A stretch of 64,000 nucleotides of DNA, from NCBI GenBank assembly GCA_016869715.1, contig VGDM01000009.1:1-64000 (forward strand), in the 5' to 3' direction. Positions within the stretch are counted from its first letter, which is position 1. Each line of letters opens with the position of its first letter. The notes below the pieces were generated by a model, which did not search any database, was not told where the DNA came from, and saw only the letters and a program-made list of their open reading frames with translations. The stretch is from Alphaproteobacteria bacterium. GTDB taxonomy: Bacteria; Pseudomonadota; Alphaproteobacteria; Acetobacterales; Acetobacteraceae. The translations under genes and the position numbers were made by a program. This document shows, piece after piece, positions 62,814 to 64,000 of this stretch.

Positions 62814-63470
62814 ATAGCCCGCAAGCCCACCCCGGCTGAAGAAAGCCCAAAGCGGCGCGTCGCCACCGCGCCAAAACCCAAAGCCAAGAGCAGCGCAAAG
62901 CCGAAACTCGCTGCTGCGTCCAAGGCGAAGGCCGCGCCGAAAGCCGAGGCTGCCAAGCCAGCCCCAAAGCGCGCTGGTGCGAAAGCATCCGCCGCGAAGC
63001 CTGCGGCCAAGGGCAGCAAGGCTGCGCCGAAGGCGAAAGCCGCGATCGCCAAAACACCGACAGCACCGCGCCCAGGGCGCACCAAACGCCGCACGAAAAT
63101 TGCGCCGGATCGGCTGGAATTGCTTGTGGATGCCGCGCGCAAAAGCCTGGAAGACGACAAGGCCGAAAACATCGTCGTCTTGGATGTGGCGGGCCGCGCC
63201 GATTACACGGATCGCCTGATTATCGCGACCGGCCAGGTGGAGCGCCAATTGCAAGCCATGGCAGCGCATTTGGATGAGGCGCTTGGCAAGGCCGGGCTGC
63301 ATCTCCGGCGCGATGCCGTCCAGGCCTCGCCGGATTGGGTGCTGATTGATGCGGGCGATCTGGTGATCCATCTGTTCCGCCCCGATGCGCGAGAGCTCTA
63401 TCGGCTGGAACGCATGTGGGGTCCGGAAAGCCCCGCGCAGACGGAGCAGGCAGACGCTGCGCGCGGTTAG
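62814..63470 (+). CDS. rsfS: Ribosomal silencing factor RsfS with an H1-like N-terminal tail; apparent ATA start
   Basis: The C-terminal part (from TTG 63120, 116 residues) is a standard RsfS/Iojap domain: [43 protein letters not shown], then [30 protein letters not shown]. It binds ribosomal protein uL14 and blocks subunit joining when nutrients are short. The same frame is open upstream to 62790 and codes a Lys/Ala/Pro-rich stretch ([20 protein letters not shown]). No ATG, GTG or TTG occurs in that stretch, but AGGAGG at 62803-62808 stands five bases before ATA 62814. I therefore propose ATA (or an ATG read or mutated as ATA) as the start, giving 218 residues; TTG 63120 is the fallback. Confidence 0.8.
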   Translation: MARKPTPAEESPKRRVATAPKPKAKSSAKPKLAAASKAKAAPKAEAAKPAPKRAGAKASAAKPAAKGSKAAPKAKAAIAKTPTAPRPGRTKRRTKIAPDRLELLVDAARKSLEDDKAENIVVLDVAGRADYTDRLIIATGQVERQLQAMAAHLDEALGKAGLHLRRDAVQASPDWVLIDAGDLVIHLFRPDARELYRLERMWGPESPAQTEQADAARG

Positions 63471-63921
63471 GATCATTGCCGTCGGGCGGATCAAATCGGG
63501 GCCAGAGGCAGCGCTTTACGCCCATTACGCAGCGCGGCTGCGCCCGGCGCCCGAATTGGTCGAAATCCCCGAAGCGCGCGGCAGCGCTGGCGAAATCCGC
63601 CGGCGAGAGGGTGCGGCGATCCTCGCCGCCATGCCTGATGCTGCGGTGCCGGTGGCCCTGGACCTTGGCGGCGCCACACCGGATACTGAGGGTCTAGCCG
63701 CGCTGCTGACGCGCTGGGATGAAGCCAGGCGCGCGGTGTGTTTCATGATTGGTGGTGCGGAAGGGCTGGATCAGGCCGTGCAGGCGCGAGCGGAATACCG
63801 GCTCTCACTCGGCCCGCTCACCTGGCCGCATTTCCTGGTGCGCGGGATGCTGGCGGAACAGCTCTACCGGGTGCAGGCGATCAGGACAGGCCATCCCTAT
63901 CACCGGACTTGGCGGCCATGA
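63385..63921 (+). CDS. rlmH: 23S rRNA (pseudouridine1915-N3)-methyltransferase RlmH
   Basis: A SPOUT methyltransferase that modifies pseudouridine 1915 in helix 69 of 23S rRNA. The body starts [25 protein letters not shown] and has [16 protein letters not shown] (knot loop) and [37 protein letters not shown] at the end. The only canonical start in frame is ATG 63385, which overlaps rsfS by 86 bases and adds about 27 unrelated residues. CTG 63457 or GTT 63466 (overlapping the rsfS stop) would give the usual length of about 154. I list the canonical ATG, but the true start is probably nearer 63457. Confidence 0.9.
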   Translation: MRESSIGWNACGVRKAPRRRSRQTLRAVRIIAVGRIKSGPEAALYAHYAARLRPAPELVEIPEARGSAGEIRRREGAAILAAMPDAAVPVALDLGGATPDTEGLAALLTRWDEARRAVCFMIGGAEGLDQAVQARAEYRLSLGPLTWPHFLVRGMLAEQLYRVQAIRTGHPYHRTWRP

Positions 63922-63939
63922 TGCGTAGAGCCGTGTCCG

Positions 63940-64000
63940 CAAAAGATGGGGCCTCTCGCGGCCGCCGAAGGCGGACGAGCGCCCGAACGGGCGCCGCCGC
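63940..64000. repeat. GC-rich palindromic element at window end
   Basis: After the rlmH stop there are two short hairpins in series, CCGCC-GAA-GGCGG (63962-63974) and GCGCCC-GAAC-GGGCGC (63979-63994). There is no T-run. Read on the minus strand it recalls the element at 18631-18712 (ends in a GCTCG plus an inverted CCGCC/GGCGG). The window ends inside it. Confidence 0.4.

Noticed and set aside
62977-63219. 80-residue Arg-rich ORF overlapping the rsfS tail
   Set aside because: It is out of frame with RsfS and owes its Arg-rich content to the Lys/Ala codons of the real frame.

Overview
The window looks like chromosome of a high-GC alphaproteobacterium, most likely from the Acetobacteraceae (Roseomonas-like). 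This is inference from four things: a perfect alphaproteobacterial SOS box (GTTC-N7-GTTC) before recA, the dnaB-alr-mlaE-mlaF and proA-nadD-rsfS-rlmH neighbourhoods, a CIRCE-controlled groESL operon, and many orphan tripartite-tricarboxylate (TctC/Bug) solute-binding proteins. Five TctC genes and one TctC pseudogene are present, none next to TctA/TctB. I saw no rRNA, tRNA, CRISPR array, prophage or insertion sequence. No gene-free stretch exceeds about 300 bases.

Layout. 1-4.0 kb: end of a hydantoinase A gene, a TctC protein, recA, another TctC. 4.2-7.6 kb: TRAP permeases DctQ and DctM converging on a DctP binding protein, with two back-to-back terminators between them. 7.7-10.4 kb: a YqhA-like membrane protein, an MFS transporter, an enoyl-CoA hydratase. 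10.4-17.5 kb: a leftward run with a TPP enzyme, a complete sugar-type ABC importer and a D-2-hydroxyacid dehydrogenase. 17.6-25 kb: nitronate monooxygenase, mlaFE, alr, dnaB, an extradiol-dioxygenase-like protein, and a TctC gene whose leader is frameshifted. 25-32 kb: a sugar isomerase-like protein, an FbpABC-type ABC importer, an amidohydrolase, a GST. 32.1-36.5 kb: four translationally coupled genes (GlpK-type kinase, SelA-like PLP enzyme, AtuA-type protein, separate AtuA ferredoxin-fold subunit), then an SMP-30 lactonase. 37.5-44.2 kb: methyltransferases, gloB, GST, a DUF985 cupin, rpe, heparinase II/III-like protein, glycosyltransferase. 44.2-46.6 kb: a decaying patch with a TctC pseudogene and two tandem paralogous lipoprotein genes, each with a lesion in its export signal. 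46.7-49.7 kb: small enzymes, a two-PPC-domain protein and usg. 49.8-52 kb: groESL. 52.1-55.9 kb: a PotABCD-type importer. 55.9-59.1 kb: maf, TctC and an HD hydrolase overlapping in one operon, and a divergent TctC. 59.1-64 kb: proA, nadD, rsfS and rlmH, interrupted by a Baeyer-Villiger-type monooxygenase and the stub of a secreted-protein gene.

Together the genes describe a heterotroph rich in organic-acid, sugar and polyamine uptake, with housekeeping blocks between metabolic cassettes. The best leads are the 32-36.5 kb coupled cassette (a possible undescribed catabolic route), the paired leader lesions at 45.3-46.1 kb (including a TGA exactly at the lipobox cysteine), and rsfS, which has a strong Shine-Dalgarno before an ATA codon and opens a histone-H1-like lysine/alanine-rich tail.
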